Assembly (NCBI GenBank): GCA_019637615.1
Contig: JAHBVJ010000004.1
Location: 62,001 to 126,000, forward strand
Direction: 5' to 3'
Length of the DNA stretch: 64,000 bases
Origin: Anaerolineae bacterium
Lineage (GTDB): Bacteria; Chloroflexota; Anaerolineae; Aggregatilineales; UBA2796
Of this stretch, positions 35,087-44,424 are shown one piece after another. The position numbers and the translations under genes were made by a program. The notes beneath the pieces were generated by a model, which was given only the letters and a program-made list of their open reading frames with translations, ran no database searches and was not told the origin of the DNA. Numbering within the stretch: the stretch's first letter is position 1; every line of letters begins with the position of its first letter.

Positions 35087-35323
35087 ATGACCACCATTGC
35101 TGATGAAATCATGGCGGCAGTCAACAAAATGACTGAGGCTGAACAGCGTAGAGTTCTAGCGATGATCACCCAGCGTGATTTGCCTGCTGGGATGCCAGTT
35201 GAAGTTCTACTTGATCGTGCTCGCAGAATCAATGCCGATCCTATGATGCTTGATGAGGTGGAAGCAGCGATTGAGGACGCTTTCGAGCAGATCGATGAGG
35301 ACGATATTGAGCCACTTGATTGA
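35087..35323 (+). CDS. Probable VapB-type antitoxin
   Basis: 78 residues, acidic and mostly helical (EIMAAVNKMTEAEQRRVLAMI, then MLDEVEAAIEDAFEQIDEDD). I see no clear AbrB, MazE or ribbon-helix-helix motif, so its DNA-binding fold is open. It is called antitoxin because it directly precedes and overlaps a PIN-domain gene by 17 bases, the normal arrangement. AGAGG lies seven bases before ATG 35087. Confidence 0.7.
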   Translation: MTTIADEIMAAVNKMTEAEQRRVLAMITQRDLPAGMPVEVLLDRARRINADPMMLDEVEAAIEDAFEQIDEDDIEPLD

Positions 35324-35678
35324 CACGAATATTGTCATTGATTTGCTGAGAGGCCATCTGTTACCGCCCACCCAAGTACAAATATATACGTGTGCGATTG
35401 TGCTAGGCGAACTGTATTTTGGAGCACGTAAATCAAGCGATCCTACAGGTCAATTAAGGAGCGTGAACGAGTTTCTAGAAAATGTGCCGATCATCGACTG
35501 TGACAAGGATACCGCTACCGAATACAGCCTTTTACGGCACGCTCTCGAAGCAGCAGGCGGACGCATCCCCGAAAACGATATGTGGATTGCGGCATTAGCT
35601 ATTCAGCACCAGCTAACCCTTGTGTCCAGAGATGCGCACTTCGCACGAATCTCCGGCTTAACCATCGAAACGTGGTGA
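35307..35678 (+). CDS. VapC-type PIN-domain toxin
   Basis: 123 residues. PIN RNase domain: LIDTNIVIDLLRG gives the first Asp, VLGELYFGAR the Glu, ENDMWIAALAIQ the third acidic group and LTLVSRDAHFARISGL the fourth. Such proteins cut tRNA or rRNA when free of antitoxin. The start is most likely TTG 35307, with GAGG six bases upstream, since the longer in-frame extension runs through the antitoxin gene without homology. All catalytic residues are present, so the module looks intact. Confidence 0.88.
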   Translation: MSHLIDTNIVIDLLRGHLLPPTQVQIYTCAIVLGELYFGARKSSDPTGQLRSVNEFLENVPIIDCDKDTATEYSLLRHALEAAGGRIPENDMWIAALAIQHQLTLVSRDAHFARISGLTIETW

Positions 35679-35814
35679 GCCTTACCCTTCCGTCTCTTTT
35701 TCGGTTTCATCCCAATCGCCCAAATCAGACTACCCATTGAGCAGCGACAAAAGGCGTAGTGACGATCAAAACATCCTCACCACGCCCTGCCATTACGAAT
35801 GGTCTTGCTGCGCA

Positions 35815-36999
35815 CTAATCCTTAGGCATCAGTACGCGGTCAACCACGAAGATGCGCGAACCATTGGCAACATTGTAATTGCAGCCGCAGCCCGCTTCGT
35901 CGCCATTGAGGCCGAACAATTCCTCGCCCGGATTGCCCATCGGTGTGATGGTCAACGTACTACCTTCGACAGTCGTGAGGGTCTTCTCCGCCATCAAGTC
36001 TTCATCGGTAAGCATCCCCTTGACCACGTGATATTGCAGCACCTTCGCCAGCGCCTTCGGATCAGCCATCAAACTGTCAAGCGTTGCCTTGGGCAGTGCA
36101 TTGAAGGCTTCGTTGGTGGGCGCAAATATCACATATGGCCCACTCGTCGCCAACATTTCCTTCAGACCGGCTTTGTCGAGCGCCATTAGCAGGGTGTCGA
36201 ACTCAAAGGTTTGTGGGATGAATTTAACATCGGCGTTCTTGCCCCAACCGAGGCCACGTCCGCTGAAGCCTGCCAAGAAATCGATGGCATTCAATTTACT
36301 GTGATTGAGGAAAACTGGATAGTAGTCAACGCCGAGTTGTCCCTGCTTGCCGATCAACGCCACCAGATAACTCGTGTTCGGCTCCATGAAGAACATACCG
36401 GGGCCAAAGGCGGGCAGGATCACGGTGTTAGGATCGCCAGCCGCCGTGATTTCCACGCCCATCTTGTGATAATTGCCAACGGGGATAGTTGCCGTTGCAT
36501 AGCTCTGATAGTCCAGCGTTTTGCCGACTGACTCGCCTTCCAGATTGGTATCGATGCCCTTATAGCCCGCCAGATTGTTGATCAGAATGGTAGGCACGTC
36601 TTTGCTGCCATCGACGCCCTTATAGGCTTCCGTCTCATCGATGATCAACGGATTCAAACTGGGATCGCTCACCTGCCCCACCACGGCAATGGTGTACATG
36701 TGCTCGCCCATAATGGTGATGTCCAACGGGCCAAGGATCGCTTTGTCCATGCTCGCGCCGTTCGGGACAATCGTTAGCTTGTGCTCGCCCGCGCCGATCT
36801 CAAGGTAGCTCGTCGCGCCACCGGGGCCGACCATCAGGGCGAACGACTCGCCATCGATATAGACATCCGCCACGGGGCCGTCTTTGACGAAATGACCGAT
36901 GCGGATCATGCCAACATCCGCATGAGCCTGTGCTGGAGCGTTCGAAGCCAGCATCAGCCATAGAGCGATCAACAGGGTAAACAGTGCATTCCTTTTCAT
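35815..36999 (-). CDS. Secreted DUF4397 plus fasciclin-domain protein
   Basis: 394 residues. A signal peptide (KRNALFTLLIALWLMLASNAP) is followed by a DUF4397-type beta domain (about 30-225: IRIGHFVKDGPVADVYIDGE, KLTIVPNGA) and a fasciclin domain (about 255-390): FDTLLMALDKAGLKEMLATSGPYVIFAPTNEAFNALP, LAKVLQYHVVKGML and SRIFVVDRVLMP. Both domain types occur in adhesive or matrix proteins. No lipobox or C-terminal anchor is visible, so it may be released. GGAGG lies five bases before ATG 36999. Confidence 0.88.
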   Translation of the reverse strand: MKRNALFTLLIALWLMLASNAPAQAHADVGMIRIGHFVKDGPVADVYIDGESFALMVGPGGATSYLEIGAGEHKLTIVPNGASMDKAILGPLDITIMGEHMYTIAVVGQVSDPSLNPLIIDETEAYKGVDGSKDVPTILINNLAGYKGIDTNLEGESVGKTLDYQSYATATIPVGNYHKMGVEITAAGDPNTVILPAFGPGMFFMEPNTSYLVALIGKQGQLGVDYYPVFLNHSKLNAIDFLAGFSGRGLGWGKNADVKFIPQTFEFDTLLMALDKAGLKEMLATSGPYVIFAPTNEAFNALPKATLDSLMADPKALAKVLQYHVVKGMLTDEDLMAEKTLTTVEGSTLTITPMGNPGEELFGLNGDEAGCGCNYNVANGSRIFVVDRVLMPKD

Positions 37000-37208
37000 C
37001 TTATCCTCCAAGCGTCTCCGCTACCTACATGATGACTTGAAGGGTAATTTGCCCCACTGTTCACTTTCTAGTTCACTTCTAGCTCACTTTTTGTTCAATG
37101 CGGTTCGTTTGCCAGAGCGAGAATCACAACGCTCCAGTGGTTAGCTGGAGCGCTGTTGTGGAAGGAGATAGACTGATCGCCGGAATTTGTATTTTGAATT
37201 TACTCAGG

Positions 37209-37229
37209 ACTAAGCACTAAGCACTAAGG
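37209..37229. repeat. Heptamer tandem repeat
   Basis: ACTAAGC, ACTAAGC and ACTAAGG follow each other without gaps, just after the sugar-transferase gene. Short heptamer arrays of this kind are seen in many genomes; nothing else is claimed. Confidence 0.6.
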
Positions 37230-37234
37230 ACTTG

Positions 37235-38095
37235 TTAGGCGGCACCCTTGCCCTTGAGTACGGACAGTGGGGTCATGACCATAATCTTCAGGTCGAGCCA
37301 GAACGACTGATTGTCAACGTACCATGCATCGAGATCAACCATGGTCTCGAAATCGACATTGCTGCGGGCGGTGGCTTGCCACCAACCGGTGATGCCCTGC
37401 TGCGCTTCCAGACGGCGGAAGTGGTGCGGTGAGTAGACATCGACTTCGTAGGCAATAGCAGGACGCGGGCCGACGATGCTCATTTCGCCCTTGATCACGT
37501 TGAACAACTGCGGCAGTTCATCGAGGCTAGTCTTGCGCAGGAACTTGCCGATCTTGGTCACGCGCTTGTCGTTCTTGATCTTGAATTTGTCCGCGCCTTC
37601 GATCTTGCCGTTGATCTGTTCCAGCGTGGCATTGTCGCCCTTGATCATTGCCTGCACGAACTTCTGATGTTCGCTGGCGTCGTTATTGACCGTCATGGTA
37701 CGGAACTTGTAAACGTTGAAGGCTTTGGCTTCCCAGCTACGCTTGCCGTTCTTGCCGCGCACCTTGCTACCGACGCGTTCCTGTGTGAAGAAGACCGGGC
37801 CGGGAGAGTCGAGCTTGATCAGCACGGCGATGGCTGCCATCAGCGGGGACAGCGCGACCAGCGCCATGGCGGCGACGGTGAAGTCGAACCAGCGCTTGGC
37901 GACGAGGTAGGCACGGAAGCCGATGCTGAGTTTGCGCTGTTTGGGCTTGGCTTCCACAGCGGGTTGCACGAGTGTAAGCGGCGCGAGTTCGGCGGGACGA
38001 CGGCTGACGACGAGCGCGGTTGCCAACATCCCGATGGCGGTAATCGATCCCGCGAGTAGTGCGATTTGGCTGGTGCGCTTCATGTTCTTGTTCAT
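37235..38095 (-). CDS. Polyprenyl-phosphate sugar transferase (bacterial sugar transferase family)
   Basis: 286 residues. After one N-terminal hydrophobic segment and a linker, the catalytic domain starts [43 protein letters not shown], then [42 protein letters not shown] and [11 protein letters not shown]. These are the signatures of PglC/WcaJ/WbaP-type enzymes that move a phospho-sugar to undecaprenyl phosphate and start capsule, O-antigen or exopolysaccharide synthesis. The N-terminal multi-helix domain of WbaP is absent; an insert (about 120-135, [14 protein letters not shown]) is rich in Lys. GGAGAG precedes the ATG. No other polysaccharide genes are next to it. Confidence 0.9.
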   Translation of the reverse strand: MNKNMKRTSQIALLAGSITAIGMLATALVVSRRPAELAPLTLVQPAVEAKPKQRKLSIGFRAYLVAKRWFDFTVAAMALVALSPLMAAIAVLIKLDSPGPVFFTQERVGSKVRGKNGKRSWEAKAFNVYKFRTMTVNNDASEHQKFVQAMIKGDNATLEQINGKIEGADKFKIKNDKRVTKIGKFLRKTSLDELPQLFNVIKGEMSIVGPRPAIAYEVDVYSPHHFRRLEAQQGITGWWQATARSNVDFETMVDLDAWYVDNQSFWLDLKIMVMTPLSVLKGKGAA

Positions 38096-38348
38096 CGTCG
38101 TCTCTCCCCTGTTTCGTCGCGTATCAATAACTGCGTTTTGATTGATGTGTTGATGCCCTCTACCTTAGCCTTGCAGCCTAACAAGTTGCTAACGTCCAGA
38201 TTCCCATCAAAACTGTAAGGATTTCGCCTTTACAACCTTCACCTTACAAAGTTGCCTAACATGCTAATGATCCTTGCAAGGTTGACGAACAAGGAAATTT
38301 GAGGTGATTCAGTTACGTTAGAATCTCATTACAGAGGCGTTACTAGGT

Positions 38349-38378
38349 TTGCGAAGCGGCGCGTAGACCGCGTATAAT
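38349..38378 (+). promoter_or_regulatory. Probable promoter of the zinc-finger gene
   Basis: TTGCGA (38349-38354) and TATAAT (38373-38378) are 18 bases apart, about 67 bases before the GTG at 38445. Confidence 0.5.
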
Positions 38379-38444
38379 TCGTAGGATGTGGATGGGAAGT
38401 TCAAACTGTAAATCGTTTCCCAACGTTAGCAAGAGGATATTGCC

Positions 38445-38768
38445 GTGAAGGACATCTTACATGATCTGACTTGCCCTCAGTGTCATATTGGTCAGCTTCA
38501 ATTACGCCTGATCACCTATGTGAAGATGTACGGGGAAACGCTCGTCACCGCGCCGAACATGCCAGCGTGGGAATGCGATGTATGTCATGCGCAGCAAGTT
38601 TCTCCGGAAGCCATCCAGACCGTGGAGCTACTGATCAGTCCAGCAGGGCCGCCGCCCAACCGTTATCAACCACCTACCTTAACGCACAAGCGCAAGGTTC
38701 AGCCGGAGTCGGGACAGCCCCGTACTACCGCGCCGCGTACGAAAGCCCGCGCCAAGGTCAAAAGTTAA
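38445..38768 (+). CDS. YgiT-type zinc-finger protein
   Basis: 107 residues. LTCPQCHIGQL and WECDVCHAQQVSPEA give two CxxC pairs about 35 residues apart, the layout of the YgiT/MqsA N-terminal zinc domain. The C-terminus is basic and disordered (KARAKVKS). MqsA-like antitoxins add a helix-turn-helix, which is absent here, and no toxin gene is adjacent. Start is GTG with AGAGG about nine bases upstream. Role unknown. Confidence 0.7.
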   Translation: MKDILHDLTCPQCHIGQLQLRLITYVKMYGETLVTAPNMPAWECDVCHAQQVSPEAIQTVELLISPAGPPPNRYQPPTLTHKRKVQPESGQPRTTAPRTKARAKVKS

Positions 38769-38799
38769 GCAGGTTGCTCTTATAAGGTTGGAAAACGAT

Positions 38800-38830
38800 A
38801 CGCCCAGTTCAAAAGACTGGGCGTAATTAT
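38800..38830. terminator. Bidirectional terminator
   Basis: ACGCCCAGT-TCAAAAG-ACTGGGCGT, a perfect nine-pair stem followed by AATTATT, between convergent genes ending at 38768 and 38865. The complementary strand is also T-rich after the stem. Confidence 0.7.
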
Positions 38831-38864
38831 TGCCAGACCATGTATCTTCGATTAGTGCTAAGAC

Positions 38865-39464
38865 TTACGCGTTACGCACCAAGCATTCCACGAAAGGTTG
38901 CAGCTTCTTCAGCGCCCGCCCGCGATGGCTGATGCTGTTCTTTTCCTCCGAACTCAACTCTGCCATCGTGCGTCCATCCGGCAGCAAAAAGATCGGATCG
39001 TAGCCGAAGCCGTTCGTGCCGCGCTCCTCATAGCTGATCGCCCCTTCGACGCGTCCTTCTGTATACATCGTCACCACATCCGGCACCACCAGCGCGATCA
39101 AGCATACGAAGCGCGCCGTACGCAAAGCCGTCGGCACCTCGGCCACCGCGCCGAGCAGCTTGGTGCGGCATTCCGCTTCCGTTGGCGCATAACGTGCCGA
39201 ATACACACCGGGCGCGCCATTCAAGGCATCCACCGCGATCCCGGAATCGTCTGCCAGCGTCGGCAGCCCTGAGGCTTGGCTGTACGCTTGCGCCTTGAGC
39301 AGCGCGTTCGCCACGAAGGTATCGCCCGTTTCTTCCACATCCATTCCATATAAGCCAACATCTTTCAACGTCAGCCATTCAACGGGCAGATCGCTCATCA
39401 TCTCGCGATATTCACGCAGTTTGCCAGCATTGCCGGTGGCTACCAACAGCCTTGTTAGGCTCAT
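38865..39464 (-). CDS. rdgB: Non-canonical purine NTP pyrophosphatase (RdgB/HAM1)
   Basis: 199 residues. Hydrolyses dITP, ITP and XTP to keep them out of DNA. Signatures: LLVATGNAGKLREYREM (substrate loop), VEETGDTFVANALLKA, LADDSGIAVDALNGAPGVYSARY with the catalytic Asp, GFGYDPIFLLPDGRTMAELSSEEKNSISHRGRAL. Its ATG overlaps the alpha-mannosidase stop by four bases, so the two are translationally coupled, an unusual pairing. Confidence 0.95.
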   Translation of the reverse strand: MSLTRLLVATGNAGKLREYREMMSDLPVEWLTLKDVGLYGMDVEETGDTFVANALLKAQAYSQASGLPTLADDSGIAVDALNGAPGVYSARYAPTEAECRTKLLGAVAEVPTALRTARFVCLIALVVPDVVTMYTEGRVEGAISYEERGTNGFGYDPIFLLPDGRTMAELSSEEKNSISHRGRALKKLQPFVECLVRNA

Positions 39465-42400
39465 TTACGTTTCTCCTCAAACCACACTTTGAACGTTTTG
39501 ATCTCGTAAGGCTCGATCGGGAACAGCAACCGATTCGCATCCGTGAACACGGGCTGCTCACCCACCTCGACCAGATTGCACTCAACGGCGCGGCGGATAT
39601 GATACAGTGAAGCTTCGCCACTTTCATCGTCACCAAAGACAATCGCCGCGCTAAGATGCCGCGTGCCATTTGATTCGTATACGCGCACGATCCAAGCATT
39701 CGCATCATGCTCGGCGCGCTTCACCGTCTCGATCACCACGCTGTTCGCCGCCACGCCATCGACCGACCACAGCGACGGCAGTGTCCCCGCCGCGTTCGGA
39801 GGGCATAACGCCGCGTATAACGGGAAGTTGATCTTGTAGCCTTCTTTGACGAGGATGTTGCTATCCAGCGCTTCCCAGTCACCACCATACGGGAACAGAC
39901 TATAGGTGAATTTATGCTGCCCAATATCCGCGCGCGGATCAGGCCACGTGGCGGATTTTAGCAGCGAGATGCGCAGTACATTTTCCTTCACATCGTAGCC
40001 ATATTTACTATCATTGAGCAGCCCGACGCCGAAGTTGCCCATGCTCAGACTGGCCCATTTTTGCGCGGGGACTTCGAACTGCGCGGAGTCCCAACTGGTA
40101 TTGGAATGCGTCGAGCGCTGGATGCTGCCGAATTGAATGTCGTAGCTGGCTGTCGTAGCACGGACGTTGACCGGGAACGCGGCTTTCAACAGCACGTGTG
40201 ATTCGCGCCAATCGACCTCGGTTTCGAAGTCGATCCGGCTGGTATTCTGGTATACGCGCAGTCGTTGGGTGATGGTAGATTTCTGGAAGCGCCATTTCAA
40301 GCGCAAGGTGCCGCGCACCGGGCCGCTCTCTTCGACCACCGCTTCAACCAGATCGGTGACTTCCTGCATTTTATCGAACACGAACGGATCAATATCCCAT
40401 GCATCCCATACCGTGCTCGGTCGGTCTTCAAAGACTTGCAGGACATTACCGACTCCGGTCAGCACATCTTGCTTATTCAACTGGCTCTGCGCAGGCCACA
40501 CAATCGAGGTGATCTGTCCGAATTTGTTAAGCTTGATCGTGTGCCACGGCGTCTCGATCTCGGTGGGCGACACATGCAGCGGTGAGACTCGATCTTCCTC
40601 CGTCGCTGCCGTCAACCGATACACCATGTAGCCGCAGCTTGGCATATAGCCGGATTCGAGCAGCACCACGCGTTTGCCATCTTCTTCGGTCACCTGTACG
40701 CTGGATCGGTACTGTCCGCGCACGATAGTTTTATCCGCCAGTGAGTCGCTATAAGGCAGCGTGATCACCCCGCCGCGATCCACGCCCGCCGTGTTGAATA
40801 CGACCACGCTCTCGGCATCGAGGATCAGCTCGCGCGTGATCGCCTTGAGGCTGTTTTCCACTGCCAACTGCCCGATTTGCATGATCGTCGCGTAATCGTG
40901 ATCGCTGTCTTCATACACCTCGCGGATCGATGATCCCGGCAAAATGTCGTGGAACTGGTTGAACAACAGCAGTTCCCACCCTTGCCGCAGATATTCAGGA
41001 TACGCCGATTTCGTCAGCAGCAGCGCCAGCGATCCTAACACCTCGGCATCGTGATAAATCACCTCGGCTTTGCGGTTATTGCGCTTGTTGGCAGCTTGGG
41101 AAGTATACGTGCCACGATGCAGTTCAAAATACAGTTCGCCATCCCACACAGGCAGACGTTTATCTTTTGTACGTTCTTCTAAGCGGGCGAAATAATCTTC
41201 CACTTTACCGAGTTTGACGTGCGGGAAGCCCGGTAAATCTTGCAGCACACGCGCGGATTCGAGCATCTCGACGGTAGGGCCACCGCCGCCATCGCCATAC
41301 CCGAAGCTCATCAGCACTTCGTTATTCAGCGCCTTTTGTTGATAGACATCCCATGTGCCTTTGGCATCCCACGGCTGCAAGATGGCATTGTACGTCTGGA
41401 AACCGCTACGGTTATTCTTGTTGCCGGGGGCGGTGGAGAACTGTACCAACACTTCGCTGCCATCCAATCCCCGCCAGTGGAAGGTGTCGTAAGGGATGTG
41501 GTTGGACTGGTTCCAACTCAGTTTGGTGGTCATGAAGTACTTCAAACCGCTTTTCTTCATGACTTGCGGCAGCGTCCACGAATAGCCGAACACGTCCGGC
41601 AGCCACAGCACCGTCGTCTCGACGCCGAATTCTTCGCGCAGGAATTCCTGACCATACATGATCTGGCGGATCAGCGACTCGCCGTTCGGGACATTCGTAT
41701 CCGGCTCGATCCACATGCCGCCCGTGGCTTCCCACGTCCCCTCTTTGATCTTCGCCTTGACATCACTATAAATATCGGGGTAATCGTGCTTCAGCCATTT
41801 GTAGAGCTGCGGCGACGAATGCATGAAGCGGTGTTCGGGATACTGGCGCATCAGATGCAACTGTGTCACGAAGGTGCGGGCGGCTTTTTCCCGCGTCTGG
41901 GCGACAGGCCACAGCCACGCGAGATCAATGTGCGCGTGCCCGACCGCCAACACCGTCGGCTTGCCCGGTTCCTGACCGCGCAGTTCCGCCAGTGCTGTTT
42001 CCAGATAGCGGCGCGCTTCTGCTACCGAGTCGTAATAGGCATCTGAACCCAGATCGAGGAAGTTCACATAGCGGAGGGCATTATCCAGCACTTCTAACAA
42101 CTTGTGACGCCGCCAATCAGTGTCGGGCAGTTCGTCCACCGCGCCATGCAGCACACTCGCCATCGCGTGGAATTTTTCGGTTGGCTCATCGATCCACAGC
42201 AGTGTAGACAACAAGAAACGGCAGCGCTCACCCGGCTTCAGCATCCCACTCCACGCCTTGAGCGCGATGACGACCGTGTCCGCCCATACCACTTCGGGCG
42301 GCAGCCATACTTTGTGATGTTGCACGTCCAAGGCTTGTAGAGGTTCCCCATTCGCATAGCATAACGATTCCGCCTGTGGGAAGTCTTGGGTGCCGTTGGC

Positions 42401-42664
42401 GATCACATACAACATCAATTTGTGATTGCGCCATGCTTCCGGAATCGAGAGGTGGGTACGAAACCATACCATTTCGTCGCGGTGCCCCCACCAATCACCC
42501 ACTGCTAGGGTAGACCACGCGCTGTCATCGTAGGTGGGTTGTTCCGCGCCGTAGACATCGCCCTCATGATACTTCCACAGCGGAATCCGGAATTCACCAC
42601 GGTGAATCGTCGGTTTCATGTCGTTCAGGAGCCGTCGGATTTTTTCAAAAGTCAAGCGCTGCAT
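39461..42664 (-). CDS. GH38 alpha-mannosidase
   Basis: 1067 residues. GH38 catalytic domain from about 230: VGHAHIDLAWLWPVAQTREKAARTF supplies the zinc His and Asp, GGMWIEPDTNVPNGESLIRQ the strand before the nucleophile, and VLWLPDVFGYSWTLPQVMKKSG the nucleophile Asp (WLPDVFG). A middle domain (FNQFHDILPGSSIREVY, about 520-540) and a long C-terminal beta region follow. The first 230 residues form a beta-sandwich-like N-terminal domain as in bacterial and cytosolic forms. No signal peptide, so cytosolic turnover of mannosides is likely. AGGAAGG lies seven to eight bases before ATG 42664. It precedes rdgB. Confidence 0.93.
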   Translation of the reverse strand: MQRLTFEKIRRLLNDMKPTIHRGEFRIPLWKYHEGDVYGAEQPTYDDSAWSTLAVGDWWGHRDEMVWFRTHLSIPEAWRNHKLMLYVIANGTQDFPQAESLCYANGEPLQALDVQHHKVWLPPEVVWADTVVIALKAWSGMLKPGERCRFLLSTLLWIDEPTEKFHAMASVLHGAVDELPDTDWRRHKLLEVLDNALRYVNFLDLGSDAYYDSVAEARRYLETALAELRGQEPGKPTVLAVGHAHIDLAWLWPVAQTREKAARTFVTQLHLMRQYPEHRFMHSSPQLYKWLKHDYPDIYSDVKAKIKEGTWEATGGMWIEPDTNVPNGESLIRQIMYGQEFLREEFGVETTVLWLPDVFGYSWTLPQVMKKSGLKYFMTTKLSWNQSNHIPYDTFHWRGLDGSEVLVQFSTAPGNKNNRSGFQTYNAILQPWDAKGTWDVYQQKALNNEVLMSFGYGDGGGGPTVEMLESARVLQDLPGFPHVKLGKVEDYFARLEERTKDKRLPVWDGELYFELHRGTYTSQAANKRNNRKAEVIYHDAEVLGSLALLLTKSAYPEYLRQGWELLLFNQFHDILPGSSIREVYEDSDHDYATIMQIGQLAVENSLKAITRELILDAESVVVFNTAGVDRGGVITLPYSDSLADKTIVRGQYRSSVQVTEEDGKRVVLLESGYMPSCGYMVYRLTAATEEDRVSPLHVSPTEIETPWHTIKLNKFGQITSIVWPAQSQLNKQDVLTGVGNVLQVFEDRPSTVWDAWDIDPFVFDKMQEVTDLVEAVVEESGPVRGTLRLKWRFQKSTITQRLRVYQNTSRIDFETEVDWRESHVLLKAAFPVNVRATTASYDIQFGSIQRSTHSNTSWDSAQFEVPAQKWASLSMGNFGVGLLNDSKYGYDVKENVLRISLLKSATWPDPRADIGQHKFTYSLFPYGGDWEALDSNILVKEGYKINFPLYAALCPPNAAGTLPSLWSVDGVAANSVVIETVKRAEHDANAWIVRVYESNGTRHLSAAIVFGDDESGEASLYHIRRAVECNLVEVGEQPVFTDANRLLFPIEPYEIKTFKVWFEEKRK

Positions 42665-43024
42665 GATCATCCCTTCCTGTTTAAGTAAGGAGTGCTGAAC
42701 ACAAAATCAACAAGCAAGATCGCCGCCAAAGATCGGTTGCATGACCACAATCCCGTCATGCTGGGCAGGCTGGCATTCAAATCAAGGAATACTTAGCGTG
42801 GACAGATGCGCCGCGCGTCGCTGCTACCAATTCTCTTAAGTTTACCGCGTGTTTGGGCAGCAACGCACGACTTCGACCATATCGCCCAACGCACGCTGAC
42901 AATAACCACCTTATCCTCTAAAATCTATCGAGCGCCTTAGGCACAACCTCTGCCCCGTAGTTCCAATGCCCGTGATGTTCTCGAACTACGCTGAAACAAC
43001 GTGATCTGTGCAACAAGGAACTAC
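42665..43024. other. Intergenic region between divergent genes
   Basis: About 360 bases. It must hold the promoters of the leftward alpha-mannosidase and the rightward EamA gene. I see no convincing -10/-35 pair, hairpin or reading frame. Confidence 0.4.
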
Positions 43025-43933
43025 ATGTCGCAGCTAACCAAAGGCTATCTCATCGCGCTTGTCGGCATCACCATCTGGTCTACGACCGGTGTCCTGATAA
43101 GCTATCTGATCACCAACTACGCGATACCCGCGCTGCTGCTGGCCTTCTGGCGCAATTTGCTGGTATGCGTGGCGCTCGTCCCGATCTTCTATCTAGTGCG
43201 CCGATCCCTGCTGCGTATCGATAAGACGCAGATTGGCTATTATGCATTGTACGGGTTTGTTCTCGCCGTCTTCAATTCGATCTGGACTGTATCCGTACAG
43301 GCCAACGGCGCTGCGGTTGCCACTGTCCTTGGGTACAGTTCGGCGGGTTTCACGGCGATCTTGGCGTGGTGGTTCTTCAAGGAGCAGCTCAGACTACCCA
43401 AAATTATAGCGATCACGCTGAGTCTGATTGGCTGTGTGCTGGTTTCCAGAGCTTACAGCCCCGACATGTGGAATCTGAATCCGTTAGGGATCGCTACCGG
43501 ACTGGCGACTGGCGTATTATTCGCGATTTATAATATGCTGGGCAAGCAAGCGGCGCAGCGAAAACTCAACCCTTGGACGGTGCTCCTGTATTCATTCGCG
43601 TTCGGCGCGCTTTTTACCCTGCTTTTCAACGTAGCGTCGATCTTGCTAAGTGGCACCCAATCTTTAGCTGCCCTGCTTCCCGATCTTCCTCTGAACGGCT
43701 GGCTCGTCCTGATCATTTTGTCATTCATCCCGACTGTTCTCGGCTTTGGCCTATACAACACCTCTATGAATTATCTGCCAGCAACGACCGCTAGTCTGAT
43801 CGCGACTTCAGAACCAGCCATGACGGCGGTGGAAGCCTACTTGTTCTTGGGAGAGCGGATGACGCTCGTCCAGATCATCGGTAGTTTGATTATCCTGTCG
43901 GCGGTTATCCTCATGCGTTTTCAAAAAGACTAG
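43025..43933 (+). CDS. EamA-family (DMT) transporter
   Basis: 302 residues with ten membrane segments in two EamA repeats. KGYLIALVGITIWSTTGVLISYLITNYAIPALLLAFWRNLLVC and FNSIWTVSVQANGAAVATVLGYSSAGFTAILAWWFFKE start and end the first repeat; FGLYNTSMNYLPATTASLIATSEPAMTAVEAYLFLGERM closes the second. Substrate unknown. ATG 43025 has AAGGA about seven bases upstream; a GTG eight codons earlier is less likely. Confidence 0.88.
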   Translation: MSQLTKGYLIALVGITIWSTTGVLISYLITNYAIPALLLAFWRNLLVCVALVPIFYLVRRSLLRIDKTQIGYYALYGFVLAVFNSIWTVSVQANGAAVATVLGYSSAGFTAILAWWFFKEQLRLPKIIAITLSLIGCVLVSRAYSPDMWNLNPLGIATGLATGVLFAIYNMLGKQAAQRKLNPWTVLLYSFAFGALFTLLFNVASILLSGTQSLAALLPDLPLNGWLVLIILSFIPTVLGFGLYNTSMNYLPATTASLIATSEPAMTAVEAYLFLGERMTLVQIIGSLIILSAVILMRFQKD

Positions 43934-44424
43934 CGGGTCAGTGAGGGTCATTTCATCATAGATTGCCGGACAGGCTAAAATTTTTTAGCTGACAAATGTA
44001 AGCCTGTACAGGTACTAACTTCTATCGTATCCTACAAACATCCGCGCTTTCTCCGGTGAGGAAGCGCAGCCGCCACCCCAAAACCGCACGCACGCTCAGG
44101 CACCGCATGGTGTTCCTTGCGCTGTTCCCTATCGGAGTTTTGTCATGGGTACGCTCGCTGTCCGAATTTCTGCGAGACATCATTATTTGAAGATCAACTG
44201 CCAGCGCGACTCGTGGCTGAGTTCAAGTCGGCGGTTCATCCTGTCCGGTGCGGCTTGGCGGACTACCCGACAGCAGGGCACAAGAGGTGACCATGATCCC
44301 GTCTCCACCAGCCAACGGGATCATTACAGGGATAATTTCAACGGCTGCAGCCATCTACGCTGGCGAAAACGCGATTGCGTAATTGGGCTACAATGAACGC
44401 AAACACAAGGGGGGATACAAGACG
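43934..44424. other. Intergenic region with a perfect ten-base dyad
   Basis: About 490 bases with no convincing gene. A reading frame from 44145 has no recognisable features. The main structure is the inverted repeat at 44293-44324, listed separately. GGGGGGA (44409-44415) is the likely ribosome-binding site for 44425. Confidence 0.45.
44293..44324. repeat. Perfect inverted repeat of the TGATC family
   Basis: ATGATCCCGT (44293-44302) and ACGGGATCAT (44315-44324) are exact inverse complements with a 12-base spacer. The right arm with flanks, AACGGGATCATT (44314-44325), is found again at 55235-55246. Confidence 0.7.

Noticed and set aside
38445..38768. MqsA-type antitoxin with a toxin partner
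   Set aside because: The protein has the zinc finger only, lacks the helix-turn-helix, and no small toxin gene lies beside it.
44293..44382. 29-codon frame starting MIPSPPANG with GAGGTG upstream
   Set aside because: Its start coincides with the left arm of the perfect dyad 44293-44324, so the sequence is better explained as a palindromic element.
44145..44396. 83-codon frame rich in Arg and Ser
   Set aside because: No domain, no good start site and composition unlike neighbours; likely random.
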